Source: G963668605 sp963793625 (GTDB lineage: Bacteria > Acidobacteriota > Terriglobia > Bryobacterales > Bryobacteraceae). Taken from it: 64,000 nucleotides of DNA. Of this stretch, positions 26,486-34,904 are shown in pieces. Made by a program: the position numbers and the translations under genes. The notes under the pieces were generated by a model. The model did not search any database, was not told the DNA's origin, and worked only from the letters and a program-made list of their open reading frames with translations. Every line of letters starts with the position of its first letter. The stretch's first letter is position 1. The stretch is from assembly GCA_963793625.1 (NCBI GenBank), contig CAWCAT010000028.1:108081-172080 (forward strand), given 5' to 3'.

Positions 26486-27623
26486 ATGACCTTCTGTTTT
26501 CTTTGCTCCGAGTATCCACCACAGCCGCACGGAGGAATCGGATCCGCGGTCCAGATGACAGGGCGCGCATTGGCTGCGCGAGGACACGGTGTCAAAGTAA
26601 TCGGCATGAAGTGGGACAGCGCACTGCCTGATTACGAAGAAGATCAGGGAGTGCAAGTCTACCGGCTTTCATTTCAAAGAGTGCCGCTTCCGTGGGCCGC
26701 CGCGCGCTATCGACTTTACAGAAAAGTCGCGGAGTGGGCGCGCTGCAAAGAAATCGATCTGATTGAGGTCCCTGATTGGGAAGGACAGGCAGCCGGGTGG
26801 AGCAGAATGCCTGTACCTGTTGTGGCGCGGCTACATGGTTCGCTAAGTTACTTTGCCGCTGAAACCCAAGCGAAGGTGAGGCGGGTTGAGTTTTGGCTGG
26901 AACGCTGCTCACTGCGGCGCGCGGACTACTGCTCAGCTGCAAGCAGCTACACGGCTCGCGTGACGCAGAAACTATTCTCAGTGTTCGACTCGCCGCCTGT
27001 CGTGCTCTATAACTTCGTCGAACATTCCACCTCCGGCGGCTGTCCGCCCACGAGATCCGCTGAAGGTATTGTTCGCTGGAACCATGACGGCCAAGAAGGG
27101 GCTGATACCTCTAATTCGCGCCTGGCCTCTCGTTCTTGAGAAGGTGCCGGAAGCGGAGCTTCATATTTTTGGAAAAGATGGTAAAACCGAGGACGGCCAT
27201 TCTATGCAAGCTCGGCTCGAAGCTATGATGGATCCCCGTACACGCCGAATGATCCACTTTCACGGCCACATCGATCGCGAGCGCCTGAGGCTGGAATTTC
27301 AAGTCTGCCGGCTTGCGGTATTCCCTTCGTATTCGGAGGGCTTCAGCATGGTCCCGATGGAAGCGATGGCAGAGGGCTGTCCGGTGGTATTTTCGCGTAG
27401 ATCCAGCGGGCCTGAATTGATACAGGATGGTGAGAACGGCTTATTGATTGAACCCGATGAACTTCCGGAACTGTCGAGCGCCATCATTCAATTACTGCGC
27501 AATGACCAATTTGCAGCGCGTCTAGGGGCGAATGGCAGGGACTCCGTGCTGAAGCGCTTTTCCAGTGAGGTTATGATTCCACGCTACGAGGCGTTTTACA
27601 GGGACTGCGTCGATTCCTTCTGA
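26486..27623 (+). CDS. GT4 glycosyltransferase, frameshifted in the sequence
   Basis: Two adjacent frames make one GT-B glycosyltransferase of about 378 residues. The N-terminal part (26,486 to about 27,020) has YPPQPHGGIGSAVQMTGRAL, the usual donor-side glycine loop. The C-terminal part has VLFAGTMTAKKGLIPLIRAW, FPSYSEGFSMVPMEAMAEG (the EX7E-type nucleotide-sugar region) and PELIQDGENGLLIEP. The frame shifts by +1 between about 27,010 and 27,060, after VVLYNFVE; one surplus base explains it. It probably adds a sugar to the lipid-linked repeat unit. Whether the break is real or a sequence error cannot be decided here. Confidence 0.82.
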
Positions 27624-27711
27624 ACTCACATGGCTGATTCCACGCTCATATCGCTCCCAGGCTGGCAAAGGCAGCGCACAACGAGGCGGTGCGCTTGCAG
27701 ACTGCTCCCTT

Positions 27712-28695
27712 GTGGTGGCGACATACAAACGTCCGGACGACGTCCTGGCTTTGCTTGCTGCCATTCATGATTTGCAGGAACAGCCCTCCGAGATCGTAAT
27801 CGTCAATGGCTTTCCGAATGATGGTCTGCGCGGAAAGGTCTGGGATTGGGCTCAGGCAAACGCCCTGGCATTTGATCTGATGTATGTCGATAGCAAACCC
27901 GGGCTCACGCTGCAGCGCAACATCGGCATCGATCTGACCTCTGGCGAGTTCGTATGTTTTCTTGATGATGACGCGATTCCCCTGCCTGGCTATTTTTCGG
28001 CGATGCGCACGGTACTACTGAATGACTCCCTGCATTCCATTGGTGGAGTGGGCGGATGCGTGATGAATGAGATCGACAGGCCGATATCGAGGCGCTGGCG
28101 AATGCGGTTTGCGCTTCGTCTGGTTCCGAGGCTGGAACCGATGATCTATTACAGAAGTTGCACGCATACTCCGCGCGGGTTGATGAAGCCATTCTCCGGC
28201 GTGCGCGATGTGGATGTCCTGCCCGGCTGCACATGGACTTTCCGTAGAGAGGTGCTCGAGACTAACCGGTTTTCGGAATTCTTCGAGGGCTATTCACAAG
28301 GCGAGGATCTGGAGATGTCGCTGCGAGTCGGGAAGCAATGGAAGCTGGTCTGTTGCGGCGACGCTCAAATCATCCATAAGGCCTCGCCAGGCGGCCGGCC
28401 CAGGTTTTTTGAACGCGGCAAAATGGATGTGATCAACCGGTACTTCATCTGGAAACGCCACACTCCTGACGCAGAGCCACGCTACATAACACTGTTCTGG
28501 TTAGACATACTCTTTCTTCATGCGATGGATTTAGCATGGTTCTGTGCGAGACCGTGGAGACCGGATTCGCTCTTCCATGCGGTGGGACTTTTCGTTGGTT
28601 CGCTGCGCTGCATTTTCGCCGAACCGACGTTTGAGGAACCCGCACCACACAGGCGATACGCGCTGGTGCAAAGCGCACAGGAGGTGCAGCAATGA
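27712..28695 (+). CDS. GT2 glycosyltransferase (GT-A fold), start uncertain
   Basis: The frame gives at least 327 residues from GTG 27712. VVATYKRPDD begins within the first beta strand of a GT2 domain, and in-frame codons upstream read ALADCSLVVATYKRP, so the true start is probably farther upstream. No in-frame ATG exists after the previous stop; ATG 27630 is in another frame, so an indel near 27,640-27,700 is possible. Motifs include LQRNIGIDLTSGEFVCFLDD (the metal-binding DDD region) and VLPGCTWTFRREV with EGYSQGEDLEMSLR. The last 80 residues are hydrophobic and may associate with the membrane. It likely extends the repeat unit. Confidence 0.8.
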   Translation: MVATYKRPDDVLALLAAIHDLQEQPSEIVIVNGFPNDGLRGKVWDWAQANALAFDLMYVDSKPGLTLQRNIGIDLTSGEFVCFLDDDAIPLPGYFSAMRTVLLNDSLHSIGGVGGCVMNEIDRPISRRWRMRFALRLVPRLEPMIYYRSCTHTPRGLMKPFSGVRDVDVLPGCTWTFRREVLETNRFSEFFEGYSQGEDLEMSLRVGKQWKLVCCGDAQIIHKASPGGRPRFFERGKMDVINRYFIWKRHTPDAEPRYITLFWLDILFLHAMDLAWFCARPWRPDSLFHAVGLFVGSLRCIFAEPTFEEPAPHRRYALVQSAQEVQQ

Positions 28696-30047
28696 CAGCA
28701 GCAGTTTCGTCGCTGTACCAACCTCAAGTTACTCCGCGGCCCGCGCAGTTAGTCAAGCCTTCGATTGACCGTCGAACACTGGCCGAAATCTGCCTCTGTG
28801 CGGCGCCTTCGCTCGCAGCAACTGCCGCGGGAACACCGTCAGTGGGGGCCGCAATCTATTTTTCGTTACTGTTTGCGATTTTCACCGTACACCTGATTAC
28901 CCGTCAGCCCCACCGCTTTCTCGCGCTGCTGATCGGCACGATACCGCCGATGATGATATTCCGCGGCTACTTCTTCTATAACTCGCCGCAGATTCTCTTC
29001 TTGACTGGACTCCTTCTTGTCTTCGAACTACAACGTCCAGCGATCTCCAGGCTTTGGCGCGACCCGCTGATGAAGAGCTTGATACTGGGAACGCTGGTCT
29101 ACTGGCTCATCGGAGTTATCTTGACCGGTTCCTACGTTCCAAATTTTCGGGCACTCGAACTCGCCTTCGCTGTATCTGCGATTTACGTCCTTAACCGTCG
29201 CCGCAACTTACTTTGCACCGCGCTGTTGGGGATCGGCGTTTCGATCATCCTGCAAGGCGCGGCGCTCTTGCGATTCGGAACTAGACTCGGCATGGCTGAA
29301 ATCGAGGGGCAACGTCTTGGAAACCCGATTTCCTTTGGCATTCCTGCCGCGTTCATATTCCTGCTCTCTATTCTGTATAAGGGCGAGTGGCTGCTTCTGC
29401 GGCATCACCCTATCTGGCGCCTCCTGATCACAATAATGGCTGCGGCAGCGCTGCTGTTATCGACCTCTCGCGGAAGTTGGCTGGCAGCCTTTGCCGGAGT
29501 CCTTCTGATTTTTTGGGCCAACGCGGAGCAGCGGAAGTTCCTTCTTGTGTTCGCAGCCGTGATAGTGGCGGCCGCGCTACTGTACGGACATTCATCGCAG
29601 GGCAGTACGCTCGAAAGCTATCTGGAGAGGACCTTCTCCACCGACGAAAGCTGGTCGAAACTGACAACGGGCAGAAGCGAACAGTGGGCAGCTATCCCGT
29701 ACGTTATTGCCGACTCACCGGTCTGGGGTTTCGGTCCCGGGTCCGGTCGCGACATATCGCTGCAGTACTCAGGTCACTACCTGATCTGGCACGCACTATA
29801 CATGCAGATCGGAGCGGAAACTGGTTTGATCGGCTTTTCGCTTCTGCTGTTGTTTTTCGTCGCGATGTTCCGACGGGCCGCGCGTGAATTGATCAAATCG
29901 CGGACCGTTGTTCCGCTGTTGGGCGCCGTCTGCTACTCACTCATCGCACTCACGATTCAAGGCCTTGATGCTGCGTCCGGGCTGTTCCTGGCATTGGCCC
30001 TGATGCGACGCGATGGCGCGCTGTTCCGGGTGAGACCGACCACCTAA
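28692..30047 (+). CDS. O-antigen polymerase/ligase-like membrane protein (Wzy/WaaL type)
   Basis: The 451-residue integral membrane protein has about ten or eleven hydrophobic helices. A large periplasmic loop (about 305-375) contains LTTGRSEQWAAIPYVIADSP and WGFGPGSGRDISLQYS. LLLSTSRGSWLAAFAGVLL is the diagnostic Wzy_C signature. The family polymerises lipid-linked repeat units or ligates finished glycan in the periplasm. Its presence beside an ABC exporter is unusual, because ABC-dependent glycans are normally completed in the cytoplasm. It could therefore be a polymerase or a ligase. It overlaps the previous stop by ATGA and ends 11 bases before the next gene. Confidence 0.85.
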   Translation: MTAAVSSLYQPQVTPRPAQLVKPSIDRRTLAEICLCAAPSLAATAAGTPSVGAAIYFSLLFAIFTVHLITRQPHRFLALLIGTIPPMMIFRGYFFYNSPQILFLTGLLLVFELQRPAISRLWRDPLMKSLILGTLVYWLIGVILTGSYVPNFRALELAFAVSAIYVLNRRRNLLCTALLGIGVSIILQGAALLRFGTRLGMAEIEGQRLGNPISFGIPAAFIFLLSILYKGEWLLLRHHPIWRLLITIMAAAALLLSTSRGSWLAAFAGVLLIFWANAEQRKFLLVFAAVIVAAALLYGHSSQGSTLESYLERTFSTDESWSKLTTGRSEQWAAIPYVIADSPVWGFGPGSGRDISLQYSGHYLIWHALYMQIGAETGLIGFSLLLLFFVAMFRRAARELIKSRTVVPLLGAVCYSLIALTIQGLDAASGLFLALALMRRDGALFRVRPTT

Positions 30048-30058
30048 GAGGACTATCA

Positions 30059-31228
30059 ATGCGGCTGCTGATTGTGTCGCACGTGATTCACTTCATGCAC
30101 CAGGGGAGATTGTACGCGTATGGACCGTACGCGCGCGAGATCGACCTGTGGGCTGATTTGTTTGCAGAAGTGCGCATCGCATCGCCGTGCCGAACAACAA
30201 CGCCTCCGTCGGATTGCGTTCCTTTTACCAGGACGAACATCAGCATCGTGCCGCAACTGGAGGCTGGCGGATCGGGTCTGATACCCAAACTAAAGCTCTT
30301 CGCCCTTACGCCTTTCATGCTCTTGCAACTCTCCAGGGCAATGAGAAACGCCGACGCCATACATGTGCGATGTCCAGGCAATATCGGTCTCCTCGGAGTA
30401 ATCCTCGCTCCGCTGTTTTCACGGCGACTCGTTGCGAAGTACGCCGGGCAGTGGTCTGATGTGCAAGGCGAACCGTGGTCAGTCCGCCTGCAAAAGGCAC
30501 TGCTCGCATCACGATACTGGCGAGGGCCGGTCACTATCTACGGGCGATGGCCGAATCAGCCCAGGCACGTAATCTCCTTCTTCCCCGCATTATTAACTCA
30601 GGAGCACCTGACGCGGGCGTCAGTTGCCGCTCGGAATCGCAGATACTCTGACGTGCTGCGGGTACTCTACACAGGCAGATTATCGAAAGCAAAGAACGTC
30701 AACATTCTGCTGCATGCCGTGGCGGCGGCAGCAGACCGCGGAGTCAGAATCACTTGCAATGTAGTGGGCGACGGCCCGGAACGCCCCAATCTCGAAGCGC
30801 TGGCATCGGCACTTGGCATCACTGAACTCGTCTCTTTCAAGGGCGGCGTCAGCTTTGACGAAGTCCATCAGTATTTGGAATCGGCGGATGTTCTCGTTCT
30901 CGTGTCAGAAGCCGAGGGTTGGGCCAAGTCGCTTACCGAAGGCATGGCATTCGGCCTTGTCTGTATAGGCGCAAATCGGGGCTTCACTCCCTATATGTTG
31001 AGCGAAGGGCGCGGCGTCGTAATCGAACCGGGGCTCGCAGAACCGTTGACTGAGTTGTTCGTAGATATCGCATCCCATCCCGAAACTTATCGGCGAATGC
31101 GGGCTCTCGCATCGGCGTGGGCGTCCAGCTATTCAATGGAAAGTTTGAAAGAAGCGATCCAGGAACTTCTGGAACAACACTGGAATGTCACATTCGATTC
31201 CATCGACGTGCCCGCCCGCGCAATCTGA
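30059..31228 (+). CDS. GT4-type glycosyltransferase
   Basis: The 389-residue GT-B enzyme has N-terminal RLLIVSHVIHFMHQGRLYAY and a middle LRVLYTGRLSKAKNVNILLH. The C-terminal donor site is VLVSEAEGWAKSLTEGMAFG with a later VEPG-like loop (VVIEPGLAEPL). VRCPGNIGLLGVILAPLF in the acceptor domain is hydrophobic and may sit at the membrane. AAGAGGA precedes the ATG. It is one of a run of glycosyltransferases for the repeat unit; donor and linkage are not predictable. Its end overlaps the next gene by about 44 bases. Confidence 0.85.
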   Translation: MRLLIVSHVIHFMHQGRLYAYGPYAREIDLWADLFAEVRIASPCRTTTPPSDCVPFTRTNISIVPQLEAGGSGLIPKLKLFALTPFMLLQLSRAMRNADAIHVRCPGNIGLLGVILAPLFSRRLVAKYAGQWSDVQGEPWSVRLQKALLASRYWRGPVTIYGRWPNQPRHVISFFPALLTQEHLTRASVAARNRRYSDVLRVLYTGRLSKAKNVNILLHAVAAAADRGVRITCNVVGDGPERPNLEALASALGITELVSFKGGVSFDEVHQYLESADVLVLVSEAEGWAKSLTEGMAFGLVCIGANRGFTPYMLSEGRGVVIEPGLAEPLTELFVDIASHPETYRRMRALASAWASSYSMESLKEAIQELLEQHWNVTFDSIDVPARAI

Positions 31229-32340
31229 AGGCGCGCGCTCCCAGGTTGCACGTATCGGCGTGATGCATATGGTGGACGCTCTCGAGCTTGGGGGCGCCGA
31301 GCGCATGGCAGTGAACCTCGTCAACCTGCTTCCGCGCGATCAGTTTCAGCCCTATCTTTGCACCACGCGAAAGGACGGTCCGCTTGCGAAGCTCATCTCC
31401 ACCGATGTGGTCCGCTTGAGTCTCAACCGGCGGAATCGCTTCGATCCGAGTGCGGTCTCGCGCCTGGCCCGGTTCATTCGCAATCACGACATTCGCATCG
31501 TACATGCTCACGGCTCATCCCTGTTTCTCGCGAGCATCGTCTCACGTTTTTCGAATGTGCGCGTGCTCTGGCATGACCATTACGGGCCGCTGTGAACTGG
31601 ACGACCGGCCGGCGTGGATGTATCGGCTCGCAACGCGCCGTGTCGCCGGCGCAATTGTCGTAAATCAACTCCTGGGCGAATGGGCCAGAACGCGGCTTCG
31701 CATACCGCCTGAGCGGGTTTGGTACATCCCGAACCTGGTCGATGTACGCGTGACCGGAGGCTTCCCTCTCTCACTGCCTGGAACCGCTGGAAAGCGAATT
31801 GTCTGCGTGGCAAACCTGAGACCGCAGAAGGACTACTTCACGCTGTTGACTGCAATGCAATTGGTGGTGGAGATAGTGCCTGACGCACATCTCGTGATAG
31901 TGGGTGCTCGCTCCGATGCCGAATATCAGGATGCTGTACTCGCGCGCATTCCGGCTCTTAACCTGAGCAGCAATGTTACCTTTCTTGGCACTCGCAGCGA
32001 CGTGGCCGATCTGTTGCGGCTCTGTGACATTGCGGTTCTGAGCTCCGTTTCAGAAGGACTACCGCTGTCGCTTTTGGAGTACGGTGTGCTGGGACTGCCC
32101 ACGGTCGCAACTGCAGTCGGGCAGTGTCCGGAGGTTCTAGACAATGGTCGAGCCGGTATCCTGGTTCCTCCAAAATCCCCGGAGCATCTTGCCGGTGCGT
32201 TGATCGAATTACTGCAATCCGCAGAAAGAAGGTCTGTGCTCGGACGCGCGCTGCACCAACGTGTCCAATCGTCTTACAGCACGGCCTCAATCATTGAACA
32301 CTTCTGCCAGGTCTACACAACGGTTCTTTCCGGTTCATGA
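31185..32340 (+). CDS. GT4 glycosyltransferase, frameshifted in the sequence
   Basis: Two frames combine to a GT-B protein of about 384 residues. The first (31,185 to about 31,588) holds MHMVDALELGGAERMAVNLV, a classic GT4 start, and VRVLWHDHYGP. The second continues with CELDDRPAWMYRLA, IVCVANLRPQKDYFTLLTAM, LSSVSEGLPLSLLEYGVLG and VGQCPEVLDNGRAGILV. The break is a single extra base around GGGCC at 31,583-31,590. The start may be 31,185 or the nearer GTG/ATG around 31,260. The complete set of motifs suggests a functional gene with a sequence error. It overlaps the following gene by ATGA. Confidence 0.82.
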
Positions 32341-33860
32341 GGATTACAATCGTGGCAAATCGACGAGTTTTCTTACGATCGTTGCTTTTGAATGCACTCA
32401 CTTTTGTCTCCCCTGGAGCGGGTGGCGTGGAAGAAGTCTCGCGAGAGTTTTTCGTGTCTCCCAGCGGCTCGGCCAAAGGAGACGGGTCGATCGATTTCCC
32501 ATGGGATCTGGTCACGGCGTTGAATCATCCGCGTGCGGTCCGACCCGGAGATACGATCTGGTTGCGCGGCGGAGTCTATGGCGACGGTTCCGGACTCACG
32601 GAGTTTAGGAGTAAGCTCACCGGCACTAGTGATCGTCCGATCGTTTTGCGCCGCTATGCAAACGAACGCGCCATCGTGAATGGCTGGCTTTACATTCAAG
32701 GCGCGAACACGTGGTATTGGGGATTTGAGATCTCCAGCACAGTGACCGACCGCACTGGCCGGCCGGACGGCGCTTCCAAGAACGTGAACTCCGTCGACAG
32801 TTACGGACCTGGGGTCAAGTTGATCAACCTGGTGCTTCACGATACTCGCCAGGGTATTGGTATCTGGAACGAAGCCCCCGACAATGAGGCATACGGGAAC
32901 ATTATTTATTTCAATGGATTTCAGGCTTCGGATCGCGGGCACGGGCACGGCGTATATGTGCAGAACACCACGGGCACAAAACTGATCTCCGATAACATCA
33001 TATTCAACCAGTTTGGAAGCGGCATTCACGGCTATGCAACAGAACGATCAAGCGTGCGGAATGTCACCGTGCAGGGCAACATCGTTTTCAGCAATGGTGG
33101 AATCTCCGCCGACGGAGCCTTCACTGACAACATCATTTTTGCGGCTGATTCAGGATTGCAGAATATCCTGATACAAGACAACTACACGTACTACCCACCC
33201 ACAAAAGCGGCAGGATACTCGCGTCTGGGTTGGGAATGGAGCCCTGCAAATCAGAACGTGATTGTTCGCCGAAACTACTGGATCGGTGGCTACACGTCCC
33301 TGATGGTTTACCGGTGGGCGAAGGTAGCCTTCAATCGCAACGTCGTGATGATGGATCGCAACTATCTTATGATGTTCGATAAACTGCCGGACCAGAATCC
33401 CAAGTCTTACGACTGGAATGACAACACATACTACGGAACGGGCAAGTGGTTCTACTCAGGTAAGGAAACCAACGATATTGCGGAGTGGAGAACGATCAGC
33501 GGATTCGATTCAAATAGCCAGCAGGTTCGAGGTCAACCAACCGGCGTATGGAAAATCATGCGGCCCAACAAGTACGAACGTGGGCGGGCCAATATCGTTA
33601 TCTACAACTGGGACCTGCTCGACAAGGTCGGCGTCGACCTGTCGCCGTTCCTTACCGAAGGTGATCGGTATGAGATTCGTGATGTTCAGGACTTCTTCGG
33701 CTCCCCCGTAGCGAGCGGTACGTATGATGGCAAACTAATTTCCCTCCGGATGAGCGGCTTGGAGTGTGGAACCCCCGTCGGTGTTGTTCCCACGAAACCT
33801 CAACACACGTGCCCGCAGTTTGGAGCCTTTGTTTTACTTCCGCTTGGGAGAGTCAGTTGA
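32337..33860 (+). CDS. Secreted parallel beta-helix protein of the polysaccharide locus
   Basis: The 507-residue protein has an N-terminal signal-like segment (RRVFLRSLLLNALTFVSPGA). A pectin-lyase-like right-handed beta-helix follows: FFVSPSGSAKGDGSIDFPWD, then RPGDTIWLRGGVYGDGSG, GHGHGVYVQNTTGTKLIS and repeated xNxxxxN turns. A small C-terminal beta domain (RPNKYERGRANIVIYNWD) ends the protein. The same layout recurs in the C-terminal half of the 40,145-43,045 protein, so the two are paralogues. Beta-helix proteins in exopolysaccharide loci are often lyases, hydrolases or C5-epimerases that trim or modify the product. No catalytic residues are identifiable with confidence. It is translationally coupled on both sides. 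Confidence 0.75.
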   Translation: MRITIVANRRVFLRSLLLNALTFVSPGAGGVEEVSREFFVSPSGSAKGDGSIDFPWDLVTALNHPRAVRPGDTIWLRGGVYGDGSGLTEFRSKLTGTSDRPIVLRRYANERAIVNGWLYIQGANTWYWGFEISSTVTDRTGRPDGASKNVNSVDSYGPGVKLINLVLHDTRQGIGIWNEAPDNEAYGNIIYFNGFQASDRGHGHGVYVQNTTGTKLISDNIIFNQFGSGIHGYATERSSVRNVTVQGNIVFSNGGISADGAFTDNIIFAADSGLQNILIQDNYTYYPPTKAAGYSRLGWEWSPANQNVIVRRNYWIGGYTSLMVYRWAKVAFNRNVVMMDRNYLMMFDKLPDQNPKSYDWNDNTYYGTGKWFYSGKETNDIAEWRTISGFDSNSQQVRGQPTGVWKIMRPNKYERGRANIVIYNWDLLDKVGVDLSPFLTEGDRYEIRDVQDFFGSPVASGTYDGKLISLRMSGLECGTPVGVVPTKPQHTCPQFGAFVLLPLGRVS

Positions 33861-34888
33861 TGGCAGCGACGGATGAAGCCGTGCTTCTGGTTGGCAATTT
33901 CCTGTCAAGCCAGATTGGGGTTCGCACCGTCTGCGAGGAATTGGCGGAACGCCTGGCGGGAGCAGGTTGGCGCGTACTGACCACATCTGCAAAAGAAGAG
34001 CGTGTCGCGCGCGTCATTGACATGGTGAAGACTGCGTGGCTTCGCCGTACTGATTATCGAATCGCACAAGTCGATGTTTATAGCGGTGCGGCATTCATCT
34101 GGGCAGAAGCCGTCTGCATGACCCTGCAACTCGCGCATAAGCCTTACGTACTAACGCTGCACGGAGGTAATCTTCCGGTCTTTGCGGCGCATTGGCAGTC
34201 TCGCATGCGCCGGCTATTGCGGAATGCACAAGCCGTGACTGCACCGTCGCCCTATCTGATTGAGCGGATGCGACCCTATCGTGATGACCTGAAGCTCTTG
34301 CCAAACGCCCTCGACCTTTCTCTTTATCGGTTCCGACATCGGACGAGCGCTACGCCACGGCTCGTCTGGTTGCGCGCTTTCCACGAGATTTATAACCCGG
34401 TGCTCGCCGTGAGAGTCCTGGGGCGCATCGCCGAACGCTTCCCCGACGCAACGCTCGATATGTTCGGACCTGACAAACACGACGGCAGCCTTGAGAAGAC
34501 CAAAGCAACTCTGCGCGACCTGCGACTCGAACATCGAGCGAACATACACGGCCGTATCTCAAAGGCACAGGTTAGTGCTTGCATTGACCGCGGAGACATT
34601 TTCCTGAATACCTCTCGGGTGGACAATGCACCGGTCAGCGTGGTGGAAGCCTTGGCGTGCGGCGCATGTGTCGTGAGTGCGCGAGTCGGCGGAATTCCCT
34701 ACATGCTGAGCGATGAACATGACGCCCTATTAACGCCGCCGGGCGACGATGAAGCGATGGCCAACGCAGTGCAACGGCTGCTTACGAATCCGAAGCTCGT
34801 TTCCAATTTGTCCGTTAACGCACGGCAGAAGTCCTGTCTTTACGATTGGTCAGAAATTCTAAATCAGTGGCGCTCGCTTCTGTCCTGA
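33860..34888 (+). CDS. GT4-type glycosyltransferase
   Basis: The 342-residue GT-B enzyme starts at ATG 33860, overlapping the previous stop (TGATG). It shows VLLVGNFLSSQIGVRTVCEE at the N-terminus, VLTLHGGNLPVFA, ATLDMFGPDKHDGS, and the donor motif NTSRVDNAPVSVVEALACGA with VGGIPYMLSDEHDALL. It is slightly shorter than most GT4 enzymes because of a compact N-terminal domain. It belongs to the repeat-unit glycosyltransferase set. It is followed after 16 bases by the FkbH-like gene. Confidence 0.86.
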   Translation: MAATDEAVLLVGNFLSSQIGVRTVCEELAERLAGAGWRVLTTSAKEERVARVIDMVKTAWLRRTDYRIAQVDVYSGAAFIWAEAVCMTLQLAHKPYVLTLHGGNLPVFAAHWQSRMRRLLRNAQAVTAPSPYLIERMRPYRDDLKLLPNALDLSLYRFRHRTSATPRLVWLRAFHEIYNPVLAVRVLGRIAERFPDATLDMFGPDKHDGSLEKTKATLRDLRLEHRANIHGRISKAQVSACIDRGDIFLNTSRVDNAPVSVVEALACGACVVSARVGGIPYMLSDEHDALLTPPGDDEAMANAVQRLLTNPKLVSNLSVNARQKSCLYDWSEILNQWRSLLS

Positions 34889-34904
34889 AAGAAGGTGATT
34901 GTAA

